From CAVWCW01 sp963753615 (GTDB lineage: Bacteria > Pseudomonadota > Gammaproteobacteria > Chromatiales > Chromatiaceae): 16,715 bases of DNA. The notes beneath the pieces were generated by a model, which did not search any database, was not told the DNA's origin, and worked only from the letters and a program-made list of their open reading frames with translations. How positions within the stretch are numbered: position 1 is the stretch's first letter; each line of letters starts with the position of its first letter. The position numbers and the translations under genes were made by a program. Below are positions 7,596 through 14,714 of this stretch, in pieces. Location of the stretch: contig CAVWCW010000032.1 in the NCBI GenBank assembly GCA_963753615.1, forward strand, positions 1 to 16,715, written 5' to 3'.

Positions 7596-8051
7596 ATGAA
7601 ACAGCTCCCCATCAGCCTGCACCTTCTCAAGAAGGCCGTCGACACCGCCAACGACGGCCTAGTGATTGCCGAACAGGAGGGCGACGACACCATCCTGCTC
7701 TACGTCAACGAGGCCTTCGAGCGGCTGACCGGCTATACCGAAGAGGACATCCTGTACCAGGACTGCCGATTCCTGCAGGGTGAAGACCGGGACCAGGAAG
7801 CGCGCAAGACGATTCGCGCCGCCATCGAAGCCAGCCAACCCTGCCGGGTGCGGCTGCGCAACTACCACAAGGACGGCTCTCCGTTCTGGAACGAACTCAG
7901 CATTACCCCGATCCTGAACGAAGAAGACGGCGTAACCTATTATATTGGGGTGCAAAAGGACGTCAGCCGCGAGGTCGAGATCGAGGAGCGGCTGGCCGCC
8001 GCGGAGCAACGCATCCAGGAGTTGGAAGCGCAGTTGGCCAAGACCCAGTAA
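7596..8051 (+). CDS. short LOV-domain blue-light photoreceptor
   Basis: 151 residues: one LOV/PAS core (about 10-125) followed by a coiled-coil helix (about 126-150, EVEIEERLAAAEQRIQELEA). The photoactive cysteine is C57 in DCRFLQGED. Flavin-contacting residues are present: R58, Q61, N89 in RNYHKDG, N99 in FWNEL and Q120 in YYIGVQKDV. Established for the family: blue light makes a cysteine-flavin C4a adduct that moves the C-terminal helix. No output domain (kinase, HTH, GGDEF) is attached, so it is a 'short LOV' that would signal through dimerisation or a partner. The usual GxNC before the cysteine reads YQDC here, an unusual variant next to the flavin. First gene of an operon, 67 bases before the SDR gene. 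Confidence 0.93.
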   Translation: MKQLPISLHLLKKAVDTANDGLVIAEQEGDDTILLYVNEAFERLTGYTEEDILYQDCRFLQGEDRDQEARKTIRAAIEASQPCRVRLRNYHKDGSPFWNELSITPILNEEDGVTYYIGVQKDVSREVEIEERLAAAEQRIQELEAQLAKTQ

Positions 8052-8118
8052 CGCCCACGAGGGTAAGCGCTCGACCCCGCGCCTGGCCAGGACCCCAACC
8101 CCCGACAAGGGCGCAAAC

Positions 8119-8829
8119 ATGAGCGATCACCCCCCCTGCGCCATCGTCGCCGGCATCGGCCCGGGACTCGGCAACGCATTGTGCCGACAACTGGCCGGAG
8201 CCGGTTATCGCGTCGCCGGACTCGCCCGCAGCGCTGTCGCCGGAGAGGCCCTGCGCGACGCCCTCGGCTCCGAGCGCTTCCTGCCGCTCAGCTGCGACCT
8301 TACCGACGCTGCCCAGGTCGATGCCGCCGTCACTCAAGCCGAAGACCGCTTTGGCCCAGCCAGCGTCTATGTACACAACGCTGCGCGCCTGCACATGCAG
8401 CCGTTCCTGGAGACCGATCCGCGTGAATTCGAAGACCTCTGGCGCACCGCCTGCCTGGGGGCGGTACACGGAACGCAGCGGGTCCTGCCGGCCATGCTGG
8501 GAGCCGGGGAAGGCGCCCTGCTGTTCATCGGCGCCACCGCCTCGGTCAAGGCCGGCGCCCAGTTCGCCGCCTTCGCCAGCGCCAAGTTCGCGCTACGCGG
8601 CCTGGCCCAGTCCCTGGCCCGCGAACTCGGGCCCCAGGGGATCCACGTCGCGCACCTGGTAATCGACGGGGTAATCTGGAGCGAGCGCGCCCGGGACCAG
8701 TTCCGGATGAACCGGGACCAATGCCTGGCGCCCCAGGCCGTGGCGGCCAGTTGCCTGCACCTGTTGCAGCAGGAGCGCTCGGCCTGGACCCATGAGTTGG
8801 ACATCCGCCCCGACCGGGAGGGCTTCTGA
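8119..8829 (+). CDS. SDR-family oxidoreductase with Phe in place of catalytic Tyr
   Basis: 236 residues with a Rossmann fold. The nucleotide loop is AGIGPGLG (11-18), the NAG-type motif is HNAAR (86-90, N87) and S142 sits in GATAS. The catalytic YxxxK reads FASAK (F152, K156), so the proton-donating tyrosine is lost. I recall a widespread SDR subgroup with the same AFASAKF stretch and the IHVAHLVIDG ending seen here; its reaction is unclear, and a binding or regulatory role is possible. The ATG at 8119 is chosen because an AAGG lies 8 bases upstream and the longer open frame runs through the LOV gene. It lies in the LOV operon, and its TGA overlaps the ATG of the cupin gene by one base. Confidence 0.88.
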   Translation: MSDHPPCAIVAGIGPGLGNALCRQLAGAGYRVAGLARSAVAGEALRDALGSERFLPLSCDLTDAAQVDAAVTQAEDRFGPASVYVHNAARLHMQPFLETDPREFEDLWRTACLGAVHGTQRVLPAMLGAGEGALLFIGATASVKAGAQFAAFASAKFALRGLAQSLARELGPQGIHVAHLVIDGVIWSERARDQFRMNRDQCLAPQAVAASCLHLLQQERSAWTHELDIRPDREGF

Positions 8830-9575
8830 TGGGCGCACATCGGGAAACGCTGCGACTCGCCCCACAAGCGGGCGGCGCCGCTTTCGACCAGGACGACCGC
8901 GAACCCCAGATCCATGCGGACTTCGCCCGCCCCCTGGCGGTGGACACCGGCCGCATGGACTGGCAGCCCTCGCCCGCCCGCGGTGTCTGGCGCAAGCGTT
9001 TGGAACTGATCGGGCGCGAGCAGCCGCGGCTGACCAGCATCGTGCGCTTCGAGCCCGGCAGTCACTTCGACGAACACGGCCATCCCGGCGGCGAGGAGAT
9101 ACTGGTGCTGTCCGGTACCTTCTCCGACGCCTCCGGCGACGCTCCCGCCGGCAGCTATGTGCGCAACCCCCGGGGCTGGGTGCATGCGCCCTGGACAGAG
9201 GCAGGATGCGAGCTGTTCGTCAAGCTCTGCCAGTTCCAACCCGACGACCACCAGCGGGTGATCGTAAATCCCGGAGGTCTGCCCTGGCAGGCGACCGAGC
9301 ACCCGAGCCTTTCCGCAATTTCACTGCACGACCACGGCGATGAAAAGGTGTCGCTGGAGCGGCTGGCCCCGGGCGCGAAAGAGATCGCCAGACACTACCC
9401 GCAGGGCGCCGAGTACCTGCTGCTGGAGGGCGAACTGGAATCGGACGGCCGGCGCTACCGGGCCGGCACCTGGTTGCGGCTGCCTGCGGGGACGCGGCAG
9501 GTTATCGGCAGCGGGCCCGCCGGATGCCTGTTCTACTGCAAGCGCGGACTGCTGGACCGGACGGGCAGCGGCTAA
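8829..9575 (+). CDS. ChrR-like double-cupin protein
   Basis: 248 residues with two cupin folds. Cupin 1 (about 50-135) has H83, H85, E89 and H119 (EHGHPGGEE ... GWVHAPW). The spacing H-x-H-x3-E with the last His 30 residues on is that of the metal site in the C-terminal cupin of ChrR, the Rhodobacter anti-sigma factor that senses singlet oxygen. Cupin 2 (about 165-240) keeps the fold but lacks the HxH metal pair (RHYPQGAEYLLLEGEL). The N-terminal zinc anti-sigma domain of ChrR is absent and no ECF sigma gene is nearby, so direct sigma-factor control is unlikely. A role in sensing or detoxifying reactive oxygen or modified lipids is inferred. Start overlaps the SDR stop (TGATG); last gene of the rightward operon. 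Confidence 0.8.
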   Translation: MGAHRETLRLAPQAGGAAFDQDDREPQIHADFARPLAVDTGRMDWQPSPARGVWRKRLELIGREQPRLTSIVRFEPGSHFDEHGHPGGEEILVLSGTFSDASGDAPAGSYVRNPRGWVHAPWTEAGCELFVKLCQFQPDDHQRVIVNPGGLPWQATEHPSLSAISLHDHGDEKVSLERLAPGAKEIARHYPQGAEYLLLEGELESDGRRYRAGTWLRLPAGTRQVIGSGPAGCLFYCKRGLLDRTGSG

Positions 9576-9692
9576 TGTCACAGGAACCGCTGAAACTCGG
9601 GATCGAGTAATCGGGGGTGCCGACAATATGGTCGAGGGAGCCGGGGAGATGCCAAGCGCACCGGACAAGATGATTACACAATAGCAGTCCTG

Positions 9693-9714
9693 GCAGGAGG
9701 TCTTTGACCCCTGC
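9693..9714 (+). terminator. hairpin after the LOV-SDR-cupin operon
   Basis: GCAGG-A-GGTC, loop TTT, GACC-CCTGC: a 9-base-pair stem with one bulged A, followed by TTCTC. It lies 118 bases after the cupin stop codon and is a plausible but weak intrinsic terminator, as the T tract is short. Confidence 0.4.
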
Positions 9715-9746
9715 TTCTCGATCCGCAATTTGACGTTGTCAGGGCA

Positions 9747-9774
9747 GGATGCGGTGAAATTGTTCACCGCATCC
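9747..9774. terminator. strong bidirectional hairpin between convergent operons
   Basis: A perfect 12-base-pair inverted repeat, GGATGCGGTGAA, with loop ATTG. It lies 9 bases beyond the SulP stop codon (- strand) and also downstream of the cupin operon (+ strand). It probably ends transcription from both sides. Neither flank is T-rich, so pausing, Rho or 3'-end protection may matter more than classic intrinsic termination. Confidence 0.7.
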
Positions 9775-9783
9775 TTGGGCCTC

Positions 9784-11487
9784 TTAGTTTGCCGTTGTCC
9801 CCATTTGCTGCTGATACGAGTGAATAACGTCCTCCAGTGTATCGAAGAAGGCGTCCTCGCCGAACAGCTGGCTCAGCTCGTAGCGGCTGGACTCCTTGAC
9901 GTCATCCATGACCTGGGCAACCACGAGGCGCACCCCTTTTTCCTTCAGCATGCCAAACAAGGAACGCAGGCTCTCCGCCGCAGAGTAGTCCACATCGTCG
10001 ATCGCAGAGGCATCGAGGCAGAGCCAGCGCAGCGGCGGTTCCGCCGTGTCGACCAGCCCCGTGATCTCTTCGGTGAGCTGCTGCGAGTTGGCGTAGTACA
10101 TGCTATGGGTAAAGCGGTAGATCAGAAGACCCGGTGCCGCCTCGGCCTTGCTTGAGACCGTCTGTGCGCGCAGAACGCCCGATTCCGTGGGCACGAGCAA
10201 GGCATTCTTCGGCTTGTAGCCGCGCCGGGTGTGATCGATCAGCGACAGCGCCATCGCCAATATAATGCCCTGCTCAACACCGACGAATACGACTACCAGC
10301 ATGGTGATCAAGGCCACCCAGAACTCGGAGCGCCGCTGCTGGTAGATCTTGCGCATCCCTTCCAAATCGATCAGGTCGATACCGATCAGAAACACCACCG
10401 CCGACAGAACGGCTTCCGGCATGTAGGCTAGAGGTCCGGTGAGAAACAGCAGCACCATCAGCACGATTGCCGAGGTGACCATCAGTGACAACTGGGTGCG
10501 ACCGCCGGCACCGTCGACCATCTGGGTCTTGGTCGGGCTGCCGTTGACGACGAAGGTGCCGGACAGCCCGGCGCCGATATTGGCCATTCCCAGACCGATG
10601 AGGTCGGTGTTTTCATCGAAGCGTTCGTCGTAACGTGCGGCATAGGCACGCGAGGTCGCGGCGCTCTGTGCCAGAATGACCACGAACATGGCGAACGCGG
10701 TAGGTATCAATTTGCCAATCAGCTCCCAGCTCCAATCCACCTGCGGCAAACCGATGTGAGGCAGTCCGCTGGGGACGGTACCCAACACGTGCACGTACTG
10801 GCCGAGGTCGATCGCCCAGCTGACGACGATGGCGCCAATCACGGCAATCAGCCCCCCCGGTATCTTGTTCGAGATCTTCTTCGAACCGATCAGGACCACC
10901 AGCACCGCGAGGGCCGTGGCCAGGGCGTAATAGTTGACCTGATCGATCTGCTGAATGTCGGTCCAGATCTTCCCCAGCGTCCCGTGTCCGCCGCCCTTGA
11001 GACCGAGCATGCCGGAGATCTCGCCGAAGGCGACCTGCATGCCGACGCCGGTCAGAAACCCCACCAGCACGGTGCGCGACAGAAAGTCCGCCAGGAATCC
11101 CAGGCCTATAATGCGCGCCAGGATCAAAAACCCGGCGACTATAAAGGCGAGCACCGCGGCGAGCGCCACATACTGGTCGGAGCCGACCGCGGCTAGCCCC
11201 ACCATACCGGCGGCGAGGATGGCGGCGGTCGCCGAATCAGCGCCGACCACCAGATGCCGCGAGGAACAGAAAATGGCGTACAGAAGGGATGGAATGAGGA
11301 TGGTGTAGAGGCCGGTGATCACCGGCGTGCCGGCGATCTTGGTGTAACCCATGACCTCGGGGATCGCCAGCGCGGCCAGGGTCAGGCCGGCGATGATCTC
11401 GGCCGGGACCTGCGAGCCCTTGATCGGCAGCACACCTTGCAGCATGGGAAAGCGGAAACCCCCGGATTTCGTATTGGCTGTTGTCAT
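9784..11487 (-). CDS. SulP family inorganic anion transporter with STAS domain
   Basis: 567 residues. Residues about 28-415 form the SulP membrane domain with many hydrophobic helices and signature stretches AIPEVMGYTKIAGTPVITG (41-59), the AATSRAYAARYDERFDEN region (276-293) and NGSPTKTQMVDGAGGRTQLS (315-334). Residues about 450-560 are a cytoplasmic STAS domain (LRWLCLDASAIDDVDYSAAE, 486-505). The family moves sulfate, bicarbonate or related anions across the inner membrane, often with Na+ or H+; the substrate cannot be told here. The start is supported by AGGA 9 bases upstream, embedded in the stop of the preceding ParBc_2 gene (8-base gap), so the two are likely coupled. Adjacency to a Na+/H+ antiporter is compatible with a bicarbonate or osmotic role, which is inference. 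Confidence 0.93.
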   Translation of the reverse strand: MTTANTKSGGFRFPMLQGVLPIKGSQVPAEIIAGLTLAALAIPEVMGYTKIAGTPVITGLYTILIPSLLYAIFCSSRHLVVGADSATAAILAAGMVGLAAVGSDQYVALAAVLAFIVAGFLILARIIGLGFLADFLSRTVLVGFLTGVGMQVAFGEISGMLGLKGGGHGTLGKIWTDIQQIDQVNYYALATALAVLVVLIGSKKISNKIPGGLIAVIGAIVVSWAIDLGQYVHVLGTVPSGLPHIGLPQVDWSWELIGKLIPTAFAMFVVILAQSAATSRAYAARYDERFDENTDLIGLGMANIGAGLSGTFVVNGSPTKTQMVDGAGGRTQLSLMVTSAIVLMVLLFLTGPLAYMPEAVLSAVVFLIGIDLIDLEGMRKIYQQRRSEFWVALITMLVVVFVGVEQGIILAMALSLIDHTRRGYKPKNALLVPTESGVLRAQTVSSKAEAAPGLLIYRFTHSMYYANSQQLTEEITGLVDTAEPPLRWLCLDASAIDDVDYSAAESLRSLFGMLKEKGVRLVVAQVMDDVKESSRYELSQLFGEDAFFDTLEDVIHSYQQQMGTTAN

Positions 11488-11495
11488 AACGGTTC

Positions 11496-12023
11496 CTAAG
11501 AAGTGGGGCCGCGGAAGCCCGGAAGACCGCGCGCCTCAGCACTGGACGCGAGAAATAGCGCCTCGTCGAGGACCTCTCTGCCATCGTCGGTGAATTTGAA
11601 TTTTCCGTACTTGTCGATCTCGATGGCGAAATCATCGAAGGTAGACTTGCCCGCGAGCAGGTCCTGGTGGAGCAGGATACGGGAGCGGAAAAAGTTCGCC
11701 CACTTGAACTCCGAGAAGGGCGCATTGTTCTTGAGATATCCGTGATGCTCGCGCACCAGCCAGGCCAGGCTCCGGTACGGATCGTAGCCCAGATCCTTGA
11801 TGTGCGCGGGAAGCGTTGCCGGCGGCCGCGGGCCACCGCCGAAACCGTCGAATAGATACACCCAATTCTGCTCGTGCATGGTCTTCCAGAAGTAGACTTC
11901 CTCGAGGCTGCTGCCATTGCCCAGCACCTTGGCGAACACGCAGATATCCTTGCCGTAGCGCTCGTGCAGGGCGTCATATATCGCGCGCACCAGGTGATGG
12001 TGGTCGACCAAGTAAACCTTCAT
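11496..12023 (-). CDS. ParB-like nuclease-family (ParBc_2) protein, N-terminally short
   Basis: 175 residues from the ATG at 12023 (an in-frame TTG at 12056 is the only earlier option; neither has a good ribosome-binding site). The protein opens with KVYLVDHHHLVRAIYDAL and continues with FWKTMHEQNWVYLFD, LPAHIKDLGYDPYRSLAWLV and PFSEFKWANFFRSRI, which together I recognise as the ParBc_2 (putative ParB-like nuclease) family. Members normally have about 45-60 residues before the DHHH motif, with an LRPTQ-type segment; these are missing here, so the protein is short or truncated. The role is unknown. It sits between the antiporter and SulP genes, an odd place for a ParB-like protein, and shares its frame with the antiporter's last segment. 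Confidence 0.6.
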   Translation of the reverse strand: MKVYLVDHHHLVRAIYDALHERYGKDICVFAKVLGNGSSLEEVYFWKTMHEQNWVYLFDGFGGGPRPPATLPAHIKDLGYDPYRSLAWLVREHHGYLKNNAPFSEFKWANFFRSRILLHQDLLAGKSTFDDFAIEIDKYGKFKFTDDGREVLDEALFLASSAEARGLPGFRGPTS

Positions 12024-12062
12024 AATTTGGGCGCATTCGGAGCGCCGAGGTCCCAACCCTGA

Positions 12063-13273
12063 CTACTGCTGTGGACGTTTTAACCGCGCCACCAACGCGG
12101 CGACCAAGGGATTTGCGCTGAGGCCGTGCAGAATGATGCTGAGCAGGATGGTGCAGACCACGGTCATGGCGATGGTGCCGCCGCCGGGAAGCTTCTCGTT
12201 GAGCACGATCACCGCAAACACGATACTGGCCAGGCCCCGGGGGCCGAACCAGCCCATAAATAGCTTTTCGCCAGCCCTCAGGTTCATCCCGGCCAGGGTC
12301 AGAAAGACCGGCAGCATCCTCACCACCGTGAGGCTGAGCAGGGCATAGACCACCACCTCCCCGCTGAAAGAACCGATCGCCTGACCGACCACCGCGGCGC
12401 CAAATACCACCCAGGTAATCAGGGCCAGGGTATCCCCCGTGCCTTCGGCGGCAAGCAGCAACCTGGGTTTGTGCTGTTTGGCAATGGACCCGAACAGCAG
12501 ACCGCCGGCGAAACAGGCGATAAAGCCACTGCCCCCAAGGATCTGGGCCAGCGCAAAGGTAGTCACCGCCAGGGCCACCACGGGCAGTTGGCGCCAGGTC
12601 TCGGTGATCCAGCCTCGAGCAGAAAACTGCTTGATCAGCCAAGCGCCCACGACGGACAGGGCCAACCCTACGCTTGCCCCGATGCCGATCTCCTCCGCCA
12701 CCAGTTTCAACGCGAGGGTATGGGTACTGCCTTCTCCACCGGAACCGGTGGCGAGGGCCAGAAACACGAACAGGATGGGAACGCAGATGCCGTCGTTGAG
12801 ACCGCTCTCCACATTCAGGCCTTCGCGAATATTGGCCGGGACGCGATTCATTGGTCACCACCGCCTTGCCCAGCGCCGCATCGGTCGGTGCCAGCATAGT
12901 GGCGAGGATAGCGATCTCCAGCAGGGTCAGTGCCCCGCCAAACAGGAACCAGCCAGCCCCGAAGCCGAGCAGTATGGTCAGCGGCAGGCCGATCAGCAGC
13001 AGGCGCTGGGGGATGTGGAAGCTCTTTTTCAGCACCCCGAGATTGGCATTGGCTGCAGTCAGTGAAGAGCACCAGCGCCAGAGTCAGTTCGGCCAGGGTG
13101 CGTAGCCCCTCAGCATCGACGTTCAGGCTCAGCAGCCCCAGCCCGAGGGGGCCGAACACCAGGCCGAAGGCGGTAAACACGAGCGCCCCATTGATGGGCG
13201 TACGCTCCAGGGCGCCTCCCAGGAGGCTGTAGAGAAAAACGAATCCGGCCAGCAGGGCCATGGTCTCGTACAT
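12063..13273 (-). pseudogene. CPA1 Na+/H+ antiporter, two frameshifts
   Basis: Three frames join into one NhaP-like antiporter of about 402 residues. Segment 1 starts at the ATG at 13273 (MYETMALLAGFVFLYSLLGG, with AAGG upstream) and runs to LALVLFTD near 13058. Segment 2 gives AANANLGVLKKSFHIPQRLL to LAPTDAALGKAVVTN near 12850. Segment 3 gives RVPANIREGLNVESGLNDG to RLKRPQQ and TAG at 12063. Removing one base near 13057 and one near 12846 restores a continuous protein with the APTDAALG and NVESGLND motifs of the CPA1 family. The product would exchange Na+ or K+ for H+ across the inner membrane. The sequence on both sides is fully conserved-looking with no extra stops, so sequencing error is as likely as true inactivation. 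It follows HlyD by 64 bases. Confidence 0.82.
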
Positions 13274-13337
13274 GATAATTTTGCCTTAGCGGTGCTGTCT
13301 TAGCCTCGGGTCTGAGCTTACGATTTGTCGCCACGGG

Positions 13338-14476
13338 TTACTGCAACGCCTTGGGCGCCGCCGTCATCGGGCCGTTGCCATCGGTACCCGCGGTCCCGGT
13401 CCTCACCAGCACCGAGGCGGTGGTACCGACGCGCAGGTGTATGTCATCCGGTATCGATTCGAGATGGACCCGTACCGGCACCCGCTGGGCCAGCCTGATC
13501 CACTCGTAGGTGGGATTGACGGTTGGCAGCAGATCCTGCCCGGTACTGCCGTCATCCTGAGCGATGCCCCAACCCATGCTGTCGACACGGGCCGCGATCG
13601 GCGTATCCGGGTAGCTCATGAGGGTGACGACGGCCGCGTCACCCGGGCGGAAATCTGCCGACGAAGGTCTCGCGGAAATAGGCATCCACCCAGTAGCTGT
13701 TGACGTCCACCAGGGCCAGCGCCGGTTGGTTGGCCACCGCCTGGCTGCCCAGGCGCAATTGCAGATTGGTCACATAGCCGTCCACCGAGGCCTTGACCCG
13801 GGTGAATTCGAGATTCAGCTCCGCCTGCTCGACCGCGGCCTTGGCGGCGCGCAACTGCGCATTGTCTTCACCCGCCGCCCCCAGATTGGCCTGCGCCTGG
13901 GCCAGGTTGGCCTGGGACTGAAGGGACGCACTCTCGGCCTCCAGCAGGGCGGCCTCGGCCTGCTCTTTGCCGGCAACCGCGACCTGGTAGTTTGCCTTCA
14001 GGTCATCGAAGCGCTGCCTGGAGATCGTGCCTTCCGAGACCAGCTTTTTATTGCGTTTAAAGGTGACGGTCGCATCCTCGAGCTGGGCCGCCGCCGCTTT
14101 GACCGCCGACTCCGCCTCGGTGATCGCGGACTTGAACTGATCGACGCCGGCCTTGGCCGCCTCCACCTGTTTTTCGAGCGCGGAGAGATTGTCGCGGGTC
14201 TCGTCCAGCTCGGCGCGGGCCTGATCCAGGGCTCGCCTGATAGGTGCGCGGGTCGATCTCGAACAAGGGATCACCCGCCTTGACGAACTGGTTGTCCCTG
14301 ATCGGCAGCTTGACGATCGGGCCCGACACCCGGGTCGCCACCTGGATCACATTGGCCCTGACCTGCCCATCGCGGGTCCAGGGATTGTTCAGGTAGTCCC
14401 AGTACTTGAGGGCGAAGGCCCCGACCGCGACCAGTACCACGGCGCCGCTCAACAGATATTTCGATAGTTGATTCAT
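13338..14476 (-). pseudogene. HlyD-family membrane fusion (adaptor) protein, two frameshifts
   Basis: Three frames join into an adaptor of about 378 residues, like EmrA/AaeA. Segment 1: ATG at 14476 (a GTG at 14485 is an alternative), MNQLSKYLLSGAVVLVAVGA membrane anchor, then the first lipoyl half (DGQVRANVIQVATRVSGPIV) to DPRTYQ near 14235. Segment 2: ALDQARAELDETRDNLSALE, a long coiled coil, to the second lipoyl half (VDGYVTNLQLRLGSQAV) and YFRETFVGRF near 13651. Segment 3: RPGDAAVVTLMSYPDTPIAA to APKALQ and TAA at 13338. One extra base near 14233 and one in an AAA run (13651-13653) break it. The protein would link the FUSC inner-membrane pump to an outer-membrane channel. No other stops are seen. 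Confidence 0.85.
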
Positions 14477-14481
14477 AGTAT

Positions 14482-14694
14482 TCACGCCGGTATGAGGAAG
14501 GTTCCAAAAACGATGGTGTAGATCACCGCCATGGCCAAGAGCACCACCGGCGGATAGGCAAAGAAGCGCGACAGCCGATAGCGGTTGAGCAGCTGGGCGG
14601 TCAGCCAGGCCGCCACGACTCCGAGCAGCCCGGCGATCAGCAATGGTGGGAAATACACGCCACCGATAACGAATTCACTTGGAATGAGTTGCAT
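14482..14694 (-). CDS. DUF1656 (AaeX-like) small membrane protein
   Basis: 70 residues, MQLIPSEFVIGGVYFPPLLI onward, with two membrane helices (about 13-35 and 47-68) and a short basic link (NRYRLSRFF). The FPPL near the start and the length fit DUF1656/AaeX, which sits with HlyD and FUSC genes in aromatic-acid efflux operons (AaeXAB type). The exact role is unsettled; it is thought to be an accessory of the pump. It begins 20 bases after the FUSC stop with GGGAACAGG upstream as the ribosome-binding region, and its TGA overlaps the alternative GTG start of HlyD. It is the only intact gene of the efflux set. Confidence 0.88.
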   Translation of the reverse strand: MQLIPSEFVIGGVYFPPLLIAGLLGVVAAWLTAQLLNRYRLSRFFAYPPVVLLAMAVIYTIVFGTFLIPA

Positions 14695-14714
14695 TGACCT
14701 GTTCCCTGCCTCGC

